Below, one piece after another: positions 43,771 to 52,326 of a stretch of DNA of 64,000 nt. The notes under the pieces are model-generated. The model had not been told where the DNA came from. It was given only the letters and a program-made list of their open reading frames with translations, and did not search any database. The stretch is from Schauerella fraxinea (GTDB lineage Bacteria; Pseudomonadota; Gammaproteobacteria; Burkholderiales; Burkholderiaceae_B), in contig JAVDKK010000004.1 in assembly GCA_030849945.1 (NCBI GenBank), positions 434,001-498,000 on the forward strand, written 5' to 3'. Position 1 is the first letter of the stretch. Every line of letters begins with the position of its first letter. The position numbers and the translations under genes are program-made.

Positions 43771-44895
43771 TTATGGCCGGGGAACGATATGCGCGTCCTC
43801 CGGATGCCAGGTGATGCGGTAACGGGCGCCTTCGCGGTAAGCGGTGCGGCCACCGCGCGGCACACGCATGCGAACGCGTTGACCGCTGCAGCGACCGTCG
43901 AGCAGCAGGCTCGAACCGTAGTCAACGATTCCCGCCAACTCGAAATCGAGCAGGTTGGGGTCTTCTGCGTCGGCCGTTTCGGCGATGCGCAACGACTCGG
44001 GCCGCACCATCAGCGATAGCATGCTGCCGCGGGGATGCGCAGTCGGCAGAGCCGCCAATGTGCGCTGCAGCGCCGACGCATCGTATCGCCCCGCCGCGGG
44101 ATCGTTGGCCGTCACATCGAAGAAATTGCTTTCACCCACGAACGTCCCCACGAAGTGCGTGGCCGGCGCGGCATAAACGTCCATCGCAGGCGCAAACTGC
44201 TCCACACGCCCCGCGTTGAATACGGCAATACGATCGGACATCGTCATCGCTTCGGATTGGTCATGCGTCACGAAGATGGTGGTCATGCCGAAGGTCTTGT
44301 GCAGCCGCTTGATCTCCAGCTGCATCTGCTCACGAAGATTCTTGTCGAGTGCACTCAAGGGCTCGTCCAGCAGCAGCACATCGGGTTCGAACACCAACGC
44401 GCGGGCCAGCGCGACGCGTTGCTGCTGCCCTCCGGACAACTGCTTGGGCAGGCGATCGACATGATCCGCCAGACCGACCACATCGAGTATCCGTCTGGCC
44501 CGGGTGATGCATTCATGGCTGGACACGCGGCGCATACGTAACGGAAAGGCGACGTTCTCCAACGCCGACATGTGCGGAAAGAGCGCGTAGTTCTGGAACA
44601 CCATGCCCATATTGCGCCGATGAGGCGGCATGTCGACGACGGACGCACCGCGCAGTCGTACATCACCTTCAGTGGGCGTGGTGAAGCCCGCGACGATGGA
44701 CAAGGTGGTTGTCTTGCCGGAGCCGCTCGGCCCGAGAAACGTCACGAATTCGCCTTCGCGAATGTCCAGACTGACGGCGTCGATGGCGAATGTCTTGCCG
44801 TCGAATGTCTTGCGCAACCCCGTCAAGCTCAGATGCGCCGCGGATGCGTCCGCTTCGGGGGAAAGATCGTCACGCAGCGCGCAGGCCTCGTTCAT
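43771..44895 (-). CDS. ABC transporter ATPase, PotA-type (spermidine/putrescine-like)
   Basis: A 374-residue ATPase energising the adjacent PotB/PotC-type permeases. Walker A is GPSGSGKTTT, followed by the Q-loop MVFQNYALFPHMSALENVAFPLR, the signature LSGGQQQR, Walker B VLLLDEPLSALD and the switch histidine IFVTHDQSEAM. The C-terminal 110 residues form a TOBE regulatory domain (MVRPESLRI). The family imports polyamines, but close relatives carry other amines, amino-sugar acids or phosphonates, and the neighbouring genes argue against plain polyamine uptake. It lies 61 bases after potC. Confidence 0.93.
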   Translation of the reverse strand: MNEACALRDDLSPEADASAAHLSLTGLRKTFDGKTFAIDAVSLDIREGEFVTFLGPSGSGKTTTLSIVAGFTTPTEGDVRLRGASVVDMPPHRRNMGMVFQNYALFPHMSALENVAFPLRMRRVSSHECITRARRILDVVGLADHVDRLPKQLSGGQQQRVALARALVFEPDVLLLDEPLSALDKNLREQMQLEIKRLHKTFGMTTIFVTHDQSEAMTMSDRIAVFNAGRVEQFAPAMDVYAAPATHFVGTFVGESNFFDVTANDPAAGRYDASALQRTLAALPTAHPRGSMLSLMVRPESLRIAETADAEDPNLLDFELAGIVDYGSSLLLDGRCSGQRVRMRVPRGGRTAYREGARYRITWHPEDAHIVPRP

Positions 44896-44956
44896 GTTCA
44901 GTGCTCCAGCAGATGGGTGTGCTCCGGCCGCGTAAGCGGCGGACTTCAGATTGGAT

Positions 44957-45730
44957 TTATCCTGCCGCCAAGCGGCGGCGACGCATTAACCAGGGGATCA
45001 ATACCGCGAGCGTCATGACCACCAGGATCAGCGCCGAAACCACGCTGATCACGGGGTCGGCCTGCATCCGCAAACTGTCGAACATTTTTCGCGGCAGGGT
45101 CGACGTCGCACTGCCCGATATGAAGATCGCCACGACGGCCTCATCGAACGAATGCACAAAGGCGAACAAGGCGGCGGCCAGGAATCCTGGGCGCAACACG
45201 GGGAACGTCACGAGGAAGAAACTTTTCAGCGGTGACGCGCCCAGGTTTTGCGCGGCCAACTCCAGGTTGCGATCGAATCCCTTGAGCGCTGCACTCACGA
45301 TCAAATAGGCCACCGGCACGCTCAGGCAGGTGTGGGCGAGTACGACCCCCAGCCGGGTCTGCACCAAACCCAACGCGCCGAAGTAGTAGTAATAGCCCAG
45401 CGCCACCACGATATGCGGCACCGTCAAAGGCAGGATCATCAGCAGGTTGAGCGCCGATCTGCCCCTGAAGCGGCTGCGGGTAAGCGCGAACGAAGCCGGC
45501 ACCACCAACAGCATCGTCAATACTGCGGTGCCGGCGCCGATGATCAGACTGTTGATCGTGGGTTCCGTCCATCGCACATCGTTGAAATAGGCTTGGTAAT
45601 ACGTCCAGCCGTAAGACGGCGGCGGAAACTCGAAAGATGGCGAGTCGCTGAACGACATTGGCAGAACGATAAAAAGCGGTGCCGCGATGAAGGCGACAAT
45701 CAACACCGCAAAACTTTTGACCCATGTCAT
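44957..45730 (-). CDS. ABC transporter permease, PotC-type
   Basis: A 257-residue permease of the PotC/YdcV group with six predicted helices. It opens KSFAVLIVAFIAAPLFIVLPMSFSDSPSFEFPPPSYGWTYYQAYF, the typical first helix and periplasmic loop, and carries the EAA loop LAAQNLGASPLKSFFLVTFPVLRPG. Its ATG at 45730 overlaps the upstream permease stop (ATGA), so the pair is translationally coupled. It forms the channel with the PotB-type permease. Confidence 0.94.
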   Translation of the reverse strand: MTWVKSFAVLIVAFIAAPLFIVLPMSFSDSPSFEFPPPSYGWTYYQAYFNDVRWTEPTINSLIIGAGTAVLTMLLVVPASFALTRSRFRGRSALNLLMILPLTVPHIVVALGYYYYFGALGLVQTRLGVVLAHTCLSVPVAYLIVSAALKGFDRNLELAAQNLGASPLKSFFLVTFPVLRPGFLAAALFAFVHSFDEAVVAIFISGSATSTLPRKMFDSLRMQADPVISVVSALILVVMTLAVLIPWLMRRRRLAAG

Positions 45731-46572
45731 CGCGATTCTCCCCACAAGCGATCGAGGCCGAACAGTCGGCTGTATATCGCGTACACCGTGAGGGACGCCG
45801 CCAGCAGCACCACAGACATGGCGGCCGCCTCGCCGAAATTGAGCAATTCTTCGATCTGCTGACCGATGAGGCCGGCAATCATTTGCTCGCTGGGGCCGCC
45901 CAACAAAACCGGCATCACGTAAAAGCCCAGGCAGGTAATGAACACCAATGTGCAACCGTTGATCACGGCTGGAGCGCTCAATGGCAAAAACACTTTGCAG
46001 AACGCCGCCCAAGGCGTGGCGCCCAATCCGCATGCCGCGCGCTCGTAAGCCGGGTCGATTTTTTTCATCACGGAAAACAACGTCATCACCATCAATGGCA
46101 GCAGCGCGTGGACCATGCCCAAACTGGACGCAAAGCGGGTAAACAGCAACTCTCCGCCCTCGATGCCCAGCGCGCGCATGGCGGCAAGCACCGGCCCGCG
46201 GTTGCCCAGAATCACCATCCAGGCATAGGTGCGTACAAGGAAACTGATCCAGAGACTCAACCCCACCAGCAACAACGCAGATGCCGCAAACGACCCCTCA
46301 CTGCGCGCCACGACATAGGCCAACGGATATCCGAGCAGCAAACACGCCACGGTGACTGACAGTGCGGTCAGGAATGTGCTGCCCAACGCGCTTAAGAAGA
46401 AGCTGTCCGAAAACAGATAGGTGTAATTTTCAACGCCCCAATCGGGATCGCTGACGCTGAGCATCAGCACTTGAATGAGAGGAACGATGAAAAATGCTGT
46501 CAGAAAGACCACAACGGGAAGCAGAAGCAGCCCCCGTCTGGTCAGATCCCGCCGTACGGCTGATCGATACAT
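45727..46572 (-). CDS. ABC transporter permease, PotB-type
   Basis: A 281-residue permease of the PotB/YdcU group with six helices. A basic N-terminus leads into LLLLPVVVFLTAFFIVPLIQVL, then a periplasmic loop (DPDWGVENYTYLF). The cytoplasmic EAA loop reads YERAACGLGATPWAAFCKVFLPLSAP. The C-terminal helix includes LLAASLTVYAIYSRLFGLD. It lies 41 bases after the binding-protein gene and overlaps the PotC-type gene by 4 bases. Confidence 0.94.
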   Translation of the reverse strand: MYRSAVRRDLTRRGLLLLPVVVFLTAFFIVPLIQVLMLSVSDPDWGVENYTYLFSDSFFLSALGSTFLTALSVTVACLLLGYPLAYVVARSEGSFAASALLLVGLSLWISFLVRTYAWMVILGNRGPVLAAMRALGIEGGELLFTRFASSLGMVHALLPLMVMTLFSVMKKIDPAYERAACGLGATPWAAFCKVFLPLSAPAVINGCTLVFITCLGFYVMPVLLGGPSEQMIAGLIGQQIEELLNFGEAAAMSVVLLAASLTVYAIYSRLFGLDRLWGESR

Positions 46573-46613
46573 AACAAATCCTGCGGGTGGATAGACGTTG
46601 ATTGACCGGCGGA

Positions 46614-47678
46614 TTACCGAACGACCCAGCGGTCGAACTGCCGTGCGATATCGTTAAGCTGCGGCGCCAGCGCAGCCACGTTCTGCTCGAAGGTTTGCGC
46701 GTAATTCTTTGGAAACGTCGGCATCATGAGGGCGTCCTTTTCTGGAATGAACTCAAAAGCCTTGCGATTGACCGGACCATAGTCAGCCTCGCGGCAGAAG
46801 CCTGCCAGCCGCTCACCGCTCACAGACGCGCGAATGAACTGCCAGGCCGCCTGCGCGCGTGGCGACCCCTTGGACACGACCCAGTAAGCGCGATCGATCT
46901 GGGCGTCTTTCCACACCAGTTCGACGGGTTGCTGCTGACGGATCAGCTCTACTACTCGTCCATGCCAAATGGCGGCAGCAGTCACTTCGCCATCGCGCAA
47001 CAACTGCTGCGACTGCTGCCCCTGCGTCCACCACACCCGAATCGACGGCTTGATACGGTCGAGCGTGGCCAGGGCGCGTTGAATATCGACCGGATAGAGC
47101 TTGTCGACGGGCACGCCATCGGCAAGCAACGCAAGGGGCAGCACACGTGGCGCATGCCGTTGCATGCTGCGTGGTCCGCCGAACTTTTCGAGATCGAAGA
47201 ACTGGGTCCAATCCTGCGGGCCGCCTTGGGGATACTTATCCTTGTGAAATGCGATCACCGTCGCGAACGCATGCGAGCCCACGCCGTTATGGATGACCTG
47301 ATCATGATCGAGCGCCGCGGCATCGATGAATCGCGTGTCGATCGGCTCGATGAGCCCGGCTTCGTTGGCCCGCACCAAATCTGCGCCCCCCAGGGTGGTG
47401 ACGTCGAACTCATACACACCCGTGCGGGCCTGCGCGGCCAGCTTCGCAAACGACACCGGCGATACGGTTCGAATGGGAACCCCGGTTTCCTTGGTGAAAG
47501 GCTCGAAAAGGTGACGGCTCGCCGCAGTTTCCCAACTGCCGCCCCACGTATTGACCAACAGCGGATCAGCTGCCCGCGCCGTGCCGTGAATGAACGGCAA
47601 GCCCAGGCTCGCGCCCGCTGCGAGTGCTTTCAAACTGCGGCGTCGAGCAATGGAAAAGTCCTGATCATTTGATTTCAT
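46614..47678 (-). CDS. Solute-binding protein, PotD-type, Tat signal
   Basis: A 354-residue periplasmic binding protein of the PotD/PotF superfamily. The leader contains a twin-arginine motif (RRRSLKALAAGASLGLPF), so it is probably exported folded by Tat. The mature part begins DPLLVNTWGGSWETAASRHLFEPFTKETGVPIRTV, the normal opening of polyamine-type binding proteins. VWWTQGQQSQQLLRDGEVTAAAIWHGR matches the region that forms the ligand cleft. The substrate cannot be fixed: I cannot identify the full set of acidic residues that grip polyamines. It lies 73 bases after the ThDP-enzyme gene, so its transcription is probably tied to the enzymes. Confidence 0.92.
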   Translation of the reverse strand: MKSNDQDFSIARRRSLKALAAGASLGLPFIHGTARAADPLLVNTWGGSWETAASRHLFEPFTKETGVPIRTVSPVSFAKLAAQARTGVYEFDVTTLGGADLVRANEAGLIEPIDTRFIDAAALDHDQVIHNGVGSHAFATVIAFHKDKYPQGGPQDWTQFFDLEKFGGPRSMQRHAPRVLPLALLADGVPVDKLYPVDIQRALATLDRIKPSIRVWWTQGQQSQQLLRDGEVTAAAIWHGRVVELIRQQQPVELVWKDAQIDRAYWVVSKGSPRAQAAWQFIRASVSGERLAGFCREADYGPVNRKAFEFIPEKDALMMPTFPKNYAQTFEQNVAALAPQLNDIARQFDRWVVR

Positions 47679-47751
47679 TACAACGTCACCTCACACGATA
47701 AGGGTTAAAGAGACGACTGCAGGCCATGGCGCTGCATGCCGTCCGCTGCGT

Positions 47752-49308
47752 TCAGCACAGCACTTCGATCAGCGTCGGGCCGCGCGTCGTCAGACATGTC
47801 TTGAAAGCACGGTCGAATGCGTCGGCGGCATCGACGCGGTATGCGGCGACGCCGCTGGCTTGCGCAATGCCGCACCAGTCGAGATGCGGTGCCTGCAATT
47901 GCGTCATTGCCGCGGACACCGGCATATCGGCAAGATCGCCGATCCGTGCGAATTCAGTCTGCAGGATCTGATACCGGCGATTGGCGGCAATGATCACCAC
48001 GACGTCGGCTTGTTCGCGCGCCATCGTCCAAAGCGCTTGCAACGTATACATCGCACTGCCGTCGGACTGCAGCGCAACCACTTTGCGATCCGGACATGCG
48101 ACTGCTGCCCCCAACGCGCATGGCAGGCCCATGCCTATCGCGCCGCCCGGCAGTGCCAGCTCGCTGTGAGGCGCAGCCGCCGCGCTGTAAGCCTGGAAAG
48201 GCCCGCCGAACGTGCTGCCTTCGATCGTGACGATGGCGTTTTGGGGCAACAACGCCGCCACCCGTTCACAAATGCGCGCTGCCAGTGCGTTGGGAACCGG
48301 CGCCGCGGGGGCCGAGGGTACGGCCGATCCGTTCACCGCCCCCACCGCTTCGTGCAGCGCGCGTAACGCGGCAAGCAGATCGTCCTCGACCGATGCGAAC
48401 GGCTGCAAACGTTCGGCCGACACCAGCTCGCTGTCTTGCCCCTCATAGCCGAAGTACGTCACCGGTGGCCGCGCACCGACGAGAATGACATGCCGGAAGC
48501 CGTCAAGATAAGCGCGCGCCGGTTCTGGAAAGTACGGCACGCGTGCGATGGCGTAATGCGAACGACCGCGCTCGCAACGCGCCGGCGTGGCGCCATAGGC
48601 CACATCGCACCCCGTTGCCTGCGCAATCTCGCCAGCCAGCCGGGTACCTTCCGCGCACGCGGCCCGGGGGTGCAGGAGCAGCACGGCCCGGGTGCCGTCG
48701 CGCAATGCGGGCACGACGCTGCCGAGATGATCGAGATAACCCTCGCCGCGCGTCGGCGTGTTCGCCGCAACCAACGGCGCAGGCGCTGCCGCGCTTTGCT
48801 GCTGAAAGTCGGCGGGAAAAATAAGGGTGGCCACGCGTGACTGCGCCTGCCGGGTGGCCGCCATCGCCGCATCGAATTGGGGTGCGGCATCATCCGCATG
48901 CGTGATCGTTCCCACATAACGCGACACGGTGTTCGCCAAGGCGGCAATATCGGAGGTCAACGGCGTGTCGTATTTCAGATGGGTGCTGGTGTGATCGCCG
49001 ATCAGATTGATCACGGGGCTGTCCGCGCGCCGTGCGTTGTGCAGATTGGCAAGCGCATTGGCGAAACCCGGCCCCAAGTGCGTCAAGGTCAGCGCGGGCC
49101 GATCAAGCATGCGGCCGTAACCATCTGCCGCGCCGCTGCACACCCCTTCGAAACTGCACAGCACGGGGCGCACGCGTGTTTCCGCATCGAAGGCTGCGGT
49201 CAATGCCAGCTCGGTGGTACCCGGATTGGCAAAACACACCGTTACGCCATGCTCGGCGGCGCGGGACAGAAGCCTGACGGCTCCACTCGTTGGGTTCAAC
49301 ATGGTCAT
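47752..49308 (-). CDS. ThDP-dependent enzyme, acetolactate-synthase/benzoylformate-decarboxylase-like
   Basis: A 518-residue thiamine-diphosphate enzyme with three domains. The Pyr domain has VCFANPGTTELAL and the cofactor-activating Glu54 in SFEGVCSGAADGYGR. A central domain follows, then the PP domain with LQSDGSAMYTLQALWTMARE (Asp416) and Asn443 in IIAANRRYQIL binding Mg-ThDP. This S/A-D-G-S and A-N-x-x-Y form is normal for the large-subunit-like group related to benzoylformate decarboxylase, distinct from biosynthetic IlvB. Such enzymes decarboxylate or carboligate 2-oxo acids. Its ATG overlaps the upstream aminotransferase stop by 4 bases. In context it may act on a 2-oxo acid derived from the imported solute; the substrate is unknown. 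Confidence 0.85.
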   Translation of the reverse strand: MTMLNPTSGAVRLLSRAAEHGVTVCFANPGTTELALTAAFDAETRVRPVLCSFEGVCSGAADGYGRMLDRPALTLTHLGPGFANALANLHNARRADSPVINLIGDHTSTHLKYDTPLTSDIAALANTVSRYVGTITHADDAAPQFDAAMAATRQAQSRVATLIFPADFQQQSAAAPAPLVAANTPTRGEGYLDHLGSVVPALRDGTRAVLLLHPRAACAEGTRLAGEIAQATGCDVAYGATPARCERGRSHYAIARVPYFPEPARAYLDGFRHVILVGARPPVTYFGYEGQDSELVSAERLQPFASVEDDLLAALRALHEAVGAVNGSAVPSAPAAPVPNALAARICERVAALLPQNAIVTIEGSTFGGPFQAYSAAAAPHSELALPGGAIGMGLPCALGAAVACPDRKVVALQSDGSAMYTLQALWTMAREQADVVVIIAANRRYQILQTEFARIGDLADMPVSAAMTQLQAPHLDWCGIAQASGVAAYRVDAADAFDRAFKTCLTTRGPTLIEVLC

Positions 49309-50594
49309 GCCTGGGCTCCGTTCATTGCCGCGACGAAACGGTCGATGCCATCGCCGAGGTCGTCGTCCGATAGCGTCAGGGGAAATTGAAAGCGGATGAC
49401 ATTGGCGTCACTCCCGCCAAGAGAAACAAGCACGCCAGCCGCGATTGCAGCGTCCGCCACTACCCGCGCCTGCAGCTCATCAGGCTCACCCGATGGGCGC
49501 CGAAATTCCACTGCCCGCATGGCGCCGAGGCCGCGCAGATCGGCAATCGCCGTTTGCGTGCGCCGCGCATCCTGCATGCGGTTCATCCACGCACGACCCA
49601 GGTCTGCAGCGCGGCTGCAGAGCATGTCGTCGTGGATCACATCGAGCACCGCATGGGCCGCCGCCGCGGCAACGGCGTGGCCCCACATCGTGCGCTGCAC
49701 GCCTTGCCGTTGAACGGTTTGGACGAGCGGTTGACGGCCGATCACCGCTGCCAGTGGCAGGCCATCGCTCAGCCCGTCCGCCAAAACGATCAGATCCGCC
49801 TCAATGTCGAAATGCTCCAGCGCGAACAACTTTCCAGTGCGCGCCAACGCCGTCCTGCTTTCATCGACGATCAAGACGATGCCGTGCCGATCGCACAGCG
49901 CACGCACGTCATGCAACAGGGTGGCCGAGGCCGTCAGCACACCGGCTTCGCCTTGAACGCACTCGATCACCACGGCAGCCACCTCTTGAGGCGCCAGGCG
50001 GGTACGAAACAGCAGCTGCAAGCTGCGGCGCATGTCGTCGAGACCGGCACCGGTGGCCGCATGGGGAAACGGCAAGAATTGAATGCGGGCCGCAGCATCT
50101 CCTCCCGAGCTCGTATCCGTGCGCACGCCGCTCAATGCTCGCGCCATGCCGGTCTCGCCGTGCCATGCCCCCGCGAAGGCAAGCACCGCACGTCGGCCCG
50201 TAGCGAGCCGCGCCATCGTCACGGCAAGTTCGACGGCTTCGGCGCCGGTGGTCGCCCACGCCGTACTGCAGGGTGCTGCGATGGGAGCCAGCATTTCTAG
50301 CCGATCCGCCAATGACGTGGCCTGGGCCGTACTGGCGAACGGTGCACCCACATGCACCAGACGATCGAGCTGCGCCCGCATCGCGCTGATGACGACGGGG
50401 TGCCGGTGCCCGGTGACCCCCGCGCCGCCGTTGGCCGAAAAATCGATCAAGCGAGTGCCACCCGCCGTGCACAGCACGGCATTTTCGCCGCGTTCGATAA
50501 GTACAGGCTCAGGCGCGACGTCCCGATCGCCCGCCAAGGGAGATCCGGTGTGCGCCATCCGCGCGGCACCTGCCGGAGTCACTGGAATGTGCAC
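49305..50594 (-). CDS. Class III aminotransferase-fold protein lacking the PLP lysine
   Basis: A 429-residue fold-type I protein clearly related to class III (omega) aminotransferases. It has LIDFSANGGAGVTGHRHPVV, the cofactor-stacking region GAWHGETG (Trp144-His145), the pyridine-nitrogen aspartate in VLIVDE (Asp244), and RTGKLFALEHFDIEADLIVLADGLSDGLPLAAV. That last segment corresponds to the family pattern PDL-x-x-x-AK-x-x-x-GG-x-P-x; here the Schiff-base lysine is Asp273. Without it transamination should fail. The frame is intact and tightly packed in the operon, so a new role is more likely than decay. The GTG at 50594 has AGGAG 8 bases upstream; a GTG at 50612 overlapping the dipeptidase stop is the alternative start. 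Confidence 0.82.
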   Translation of the reverse strand: MHIPVTPAGAARMAHTGSPLAGDRDVAPEPVLIERGENAVLCTAGGTRLIDFSANGGAGVTGHRHPVVISAMRAQLDRLVHVGAPFASTAQATSLADRLEMLAPIAAPCSTAWATTGAEAVELAVTMARLATGRRAVLAFAGAWHGETGMARALSGVRTDTSSGGDAAARIQFLPFPHAATGAGLDDMRRSLQLLFRTRLAPQEVAAVVIECVQGEAGVLTASATLLHDVRALCDRHGIVLIVDESRTALARTGKLFALEHFDIEADLIVLADGLSDGLPLAAVIGRQPLVQTVQRQGVQRTMWGHAVAAAAAHAVLDVIHDDMLCSRAADLGRAWMNRMQDARRTQTAIADLRGLGAMRAVEFRRPSGEPDELQARVVADAAIAAGVLVSLGGSDANVIRFQFPLTLSDDDLGDGIDRFVAAMNGAQA

Positions 50595-50608
50595 GGTCGA
50601 CGCTCCTG

Positions 50609-51577
50609 TCACTGACCCATCACCGTGCGATACAACCGAAGCCAGTTGCCGTGCGTCAATTGGCGCACCTCCTCGGCGTTGAACCCCACACGTGCCAAGG
50701 CAGGTTCGACGTTGCCCAAGTCCTCCACGGCCTTGAACCAGTCCGGTGGCGCGGCCTTGCCGGGGCGCGCCGCCGAGCCCGCGCCGAAGTCAGTGCCGCG
50801 GGTCCAGTTTCCCTTGCGCATCCAGTCCAGGTCGCGTTGCGTGGTGCCATGGCTTTTATCGGTGCCGATACCAACATGATCGATGCCGGCAATGTCCACC
50901 GTCCGAGCGACGAGTTCGCACCATTTGTCTACCGTCGAGCAGAATTCGTCGCCAGAAATATTGCGGTACGCGGCGCAACCGATCACACCACCGTTGGCAC
51001 GCAACGCATGCAGTACATCGTCGGTCTTGTTGCGTTTGTGTGGATAAACACTGTCGGGATTGGCGTGGGTGATCGCCACTGGCTGCGTCGAATGTTCAAT
51101 GGCTTCGCGCGACGTACGATTGCCCACGTGTGACAGATCGATCACCACGCCGCAACGATTCATCTCACGAATGACTTCCTTGCCGAAGCGTGCCAGACCG
51201 GAGTCGTGCTCCTCGTAGCAGCTCCCGCCCAGTTCGTTCTGATTGTTGTAGGTGAGTTGAATCACCCGCACGCCCAGATCCGCAAAGAGTTCGACAAAGC
51301 CGATGTGTCCTTCCAGGAGATTGGCGTTCTGAAACCCAAGCAGGATCGCTACCTTGCCTTGCGCGACCAGAGCTTCGATCTGGGCGGCAGTGGTCGCGAT
51401 GCCCACAAGATCCTCGTTCGCCCGAACCAGTTGCCGCCAGGCATCAATCGACTCAAGGGACGGTACCGCCCCCTCCCAAAATCCCAGCGTGGGGGTCACA
51501 CATCCCACATTGCCCTTCTTGAGGCGCTCGAAGACGTCGCGGTCGAAATAGCCGCATTGCAGCCCATCAATAATCAC
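50609..51577 (-). CDS. M19 membrane-dipeptidase-family protein with altered metal site
   Basis: A 322-residue amidohydrolase-fold protein of peptidase family M19 (renal dipeptidase). IDLSHVGNRTSREAIEHS with His150, and ITHANPDSVYPHKRN with His171 and the Arg-Asn pair, match the second half of the metal site. The first half does not: the N-terminal DGHND motif reads DGLQCGY, so the H-x-D ligands become Leu6 and Cys8, and the bridging Glu is Gln83 in LGFQNANLLEG. A branch of M19 with D-G-L-Q at this point exists, as far as I recall, so this may be a subfamily trait. It might hydrolyse an amide or lactone with one metal, or be non-catalytic. It has no signal peptide. It follows the 238-aa gene by 32 bases. 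Confidence 0.83.
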   Translation of the reverse strand: MIIDGLQCGYFDRDVFERLKKGNVGCVTPTLGFWEGAVPSLESIDAWRQLVRANEDLVGIATTAAQIEALVAQGKVAILLGFQNANLLEGHIGFVELFADLGVRVIQLTYNNQNELGGSCYEEHDSGLARFGKEVIREMNRCGVVIDLSHVGNRTSREAIEHSTQPVAITHANPDSVYPHKRNKTDDVLHALRANGGVIGCAAYRNISGDEFCSTVDKWCELVARTVDIAGIDHVGIGTDKSHGTTQRDLDWMRKGNWTRGTDFGAGSAARPGKAAPPDWFKAVEDLGNVEPALARVGFNAEEVRQLTHGNWLRLYRTVMGQ

Positions 51578-51609
51578 TATTCACTCCCAGGGGTTGAGAT
51601 GACAACGCG

Positions 51610-52326
51610 TCAATGCGGATGACGCAAGAGCGCGATATCGGTGTCGTCATCGGCGGGCGGCCGGCCGATGACCGTGCCGTCGTCCTGCACGATGGTGGGA
51701 CCGGCATGCCGGCGCGATGTGACCGAGTCTGGCGACAACGCTTTCTTCGATGCTTCATACAGGGGCCACCACTGCGCTTCGGCCACGTCGAATCCCTCGC
51801 GTAACGCCCGTTGCAGGCATGGATTCGACATCGTTGCCTCAGCACCGGACGCTGCTTCGGCGTACACCCGGCCGCCCTCTTCGTCGAGATCGAACACGGC
51901 TCGAATGCCGTAGCGCGCCGCGTGCGGCACGATCGCGAAGAGCTCCGCCGGTTCGGTCACGCCCGCAATTCGGCACTCGCACGAACCGTCCTGGCGCACC
52001 TTCGCCACGATCTGATCCAGCCAGATCGGCAACACCAACCAGGCATGCAACTGCGGTGCCGTAACCGCCATGTAGGTGGCATAACGCTGTACCGACACCT
52101 TCGCAAGATGGGCGGCGCCCACTCTGAGCGACGTCTGGCGGTCGGTATCGGCCAACCCCACAAACCCGGCGCGGCCAAGCGCTTGCGATGTGAGCACCAC
52201 ATCTCGGACGGCCGGTGCATAGCCGCTGCCGATATCCAGTGTCAGCAAGATACGTTCGACGATCAGCCGAGCTTCCCGCACCGAAATCGTCAGGCGGCGT
52301 GGCGGGAGATTCACAACGGGGGACAT
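51610..52326 (-). CDS. Uncharacterised 238-aa protein, conserved operon member
   Basis: I do not recognise a family. The 238-residue protein is soluble in composition, with no signal peptide or membrane helix. The N-terminal third (TISVREARLIVERILLTLD, then GYAPAVRDVVLTSQALGRAGFVGL) looks helical. The centre, ATYMAVTAPQLHAWLVLPIWLDQIV and ECRIAGVTEPAELFAIVPHAARYGIRAVFDLDEEGGRVYAEA, looks alpha/beta. The C-terminus is polar, with several Asp and Arg. Its ATG overlaps the stop of the preceding 573-aa gene by one base (TGATG), with AGGAG 9 bases upstream, which suggests the two proteins are made in fixed proportion and work together. It could be a partner subunit or an enzyme on the imported solute. 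Confidence 0.8.
   Translation of the reverse strand: MSPVVNLPPRRLTISVREARLIVERILLTLDIGSGYAPAVRDVVLTSQALGRAGFVGLADTDRQTSLRVGAAHLAKVSVQRYATYMAVTAPQLHAWLVLPIWLDQIVAKVRQDGSCECRIAGVTEPAELFAIVPHAARYGIRAVFDLDEEGGRVYAEAASGAEATMSNPCLQRALREGFDVAEAQWWPLYEASKKALSPDSVTSRRHAGPTIVQDDGTVIGRPPADDDTDIALLRHPH

Noticed and set aside
46614..47678. Firm assignment of the importer as a spermidine/putrescine system
   Set aside because: Family membership is clear, but I cannot identify the polyamine-gripping residues and the linked enzymes do not fit polyamine breakdown.
47752..49308. ThDP enzyme as a third enzyme with a broken active site
   Set aside because: The SDGS and AANRRY motifs differ from the textbook GDG...NN, but S/A-D-G-S with A-N-x-x-Y is normal for this acetolactate-synthase-like group, and the key Glu54 is present.
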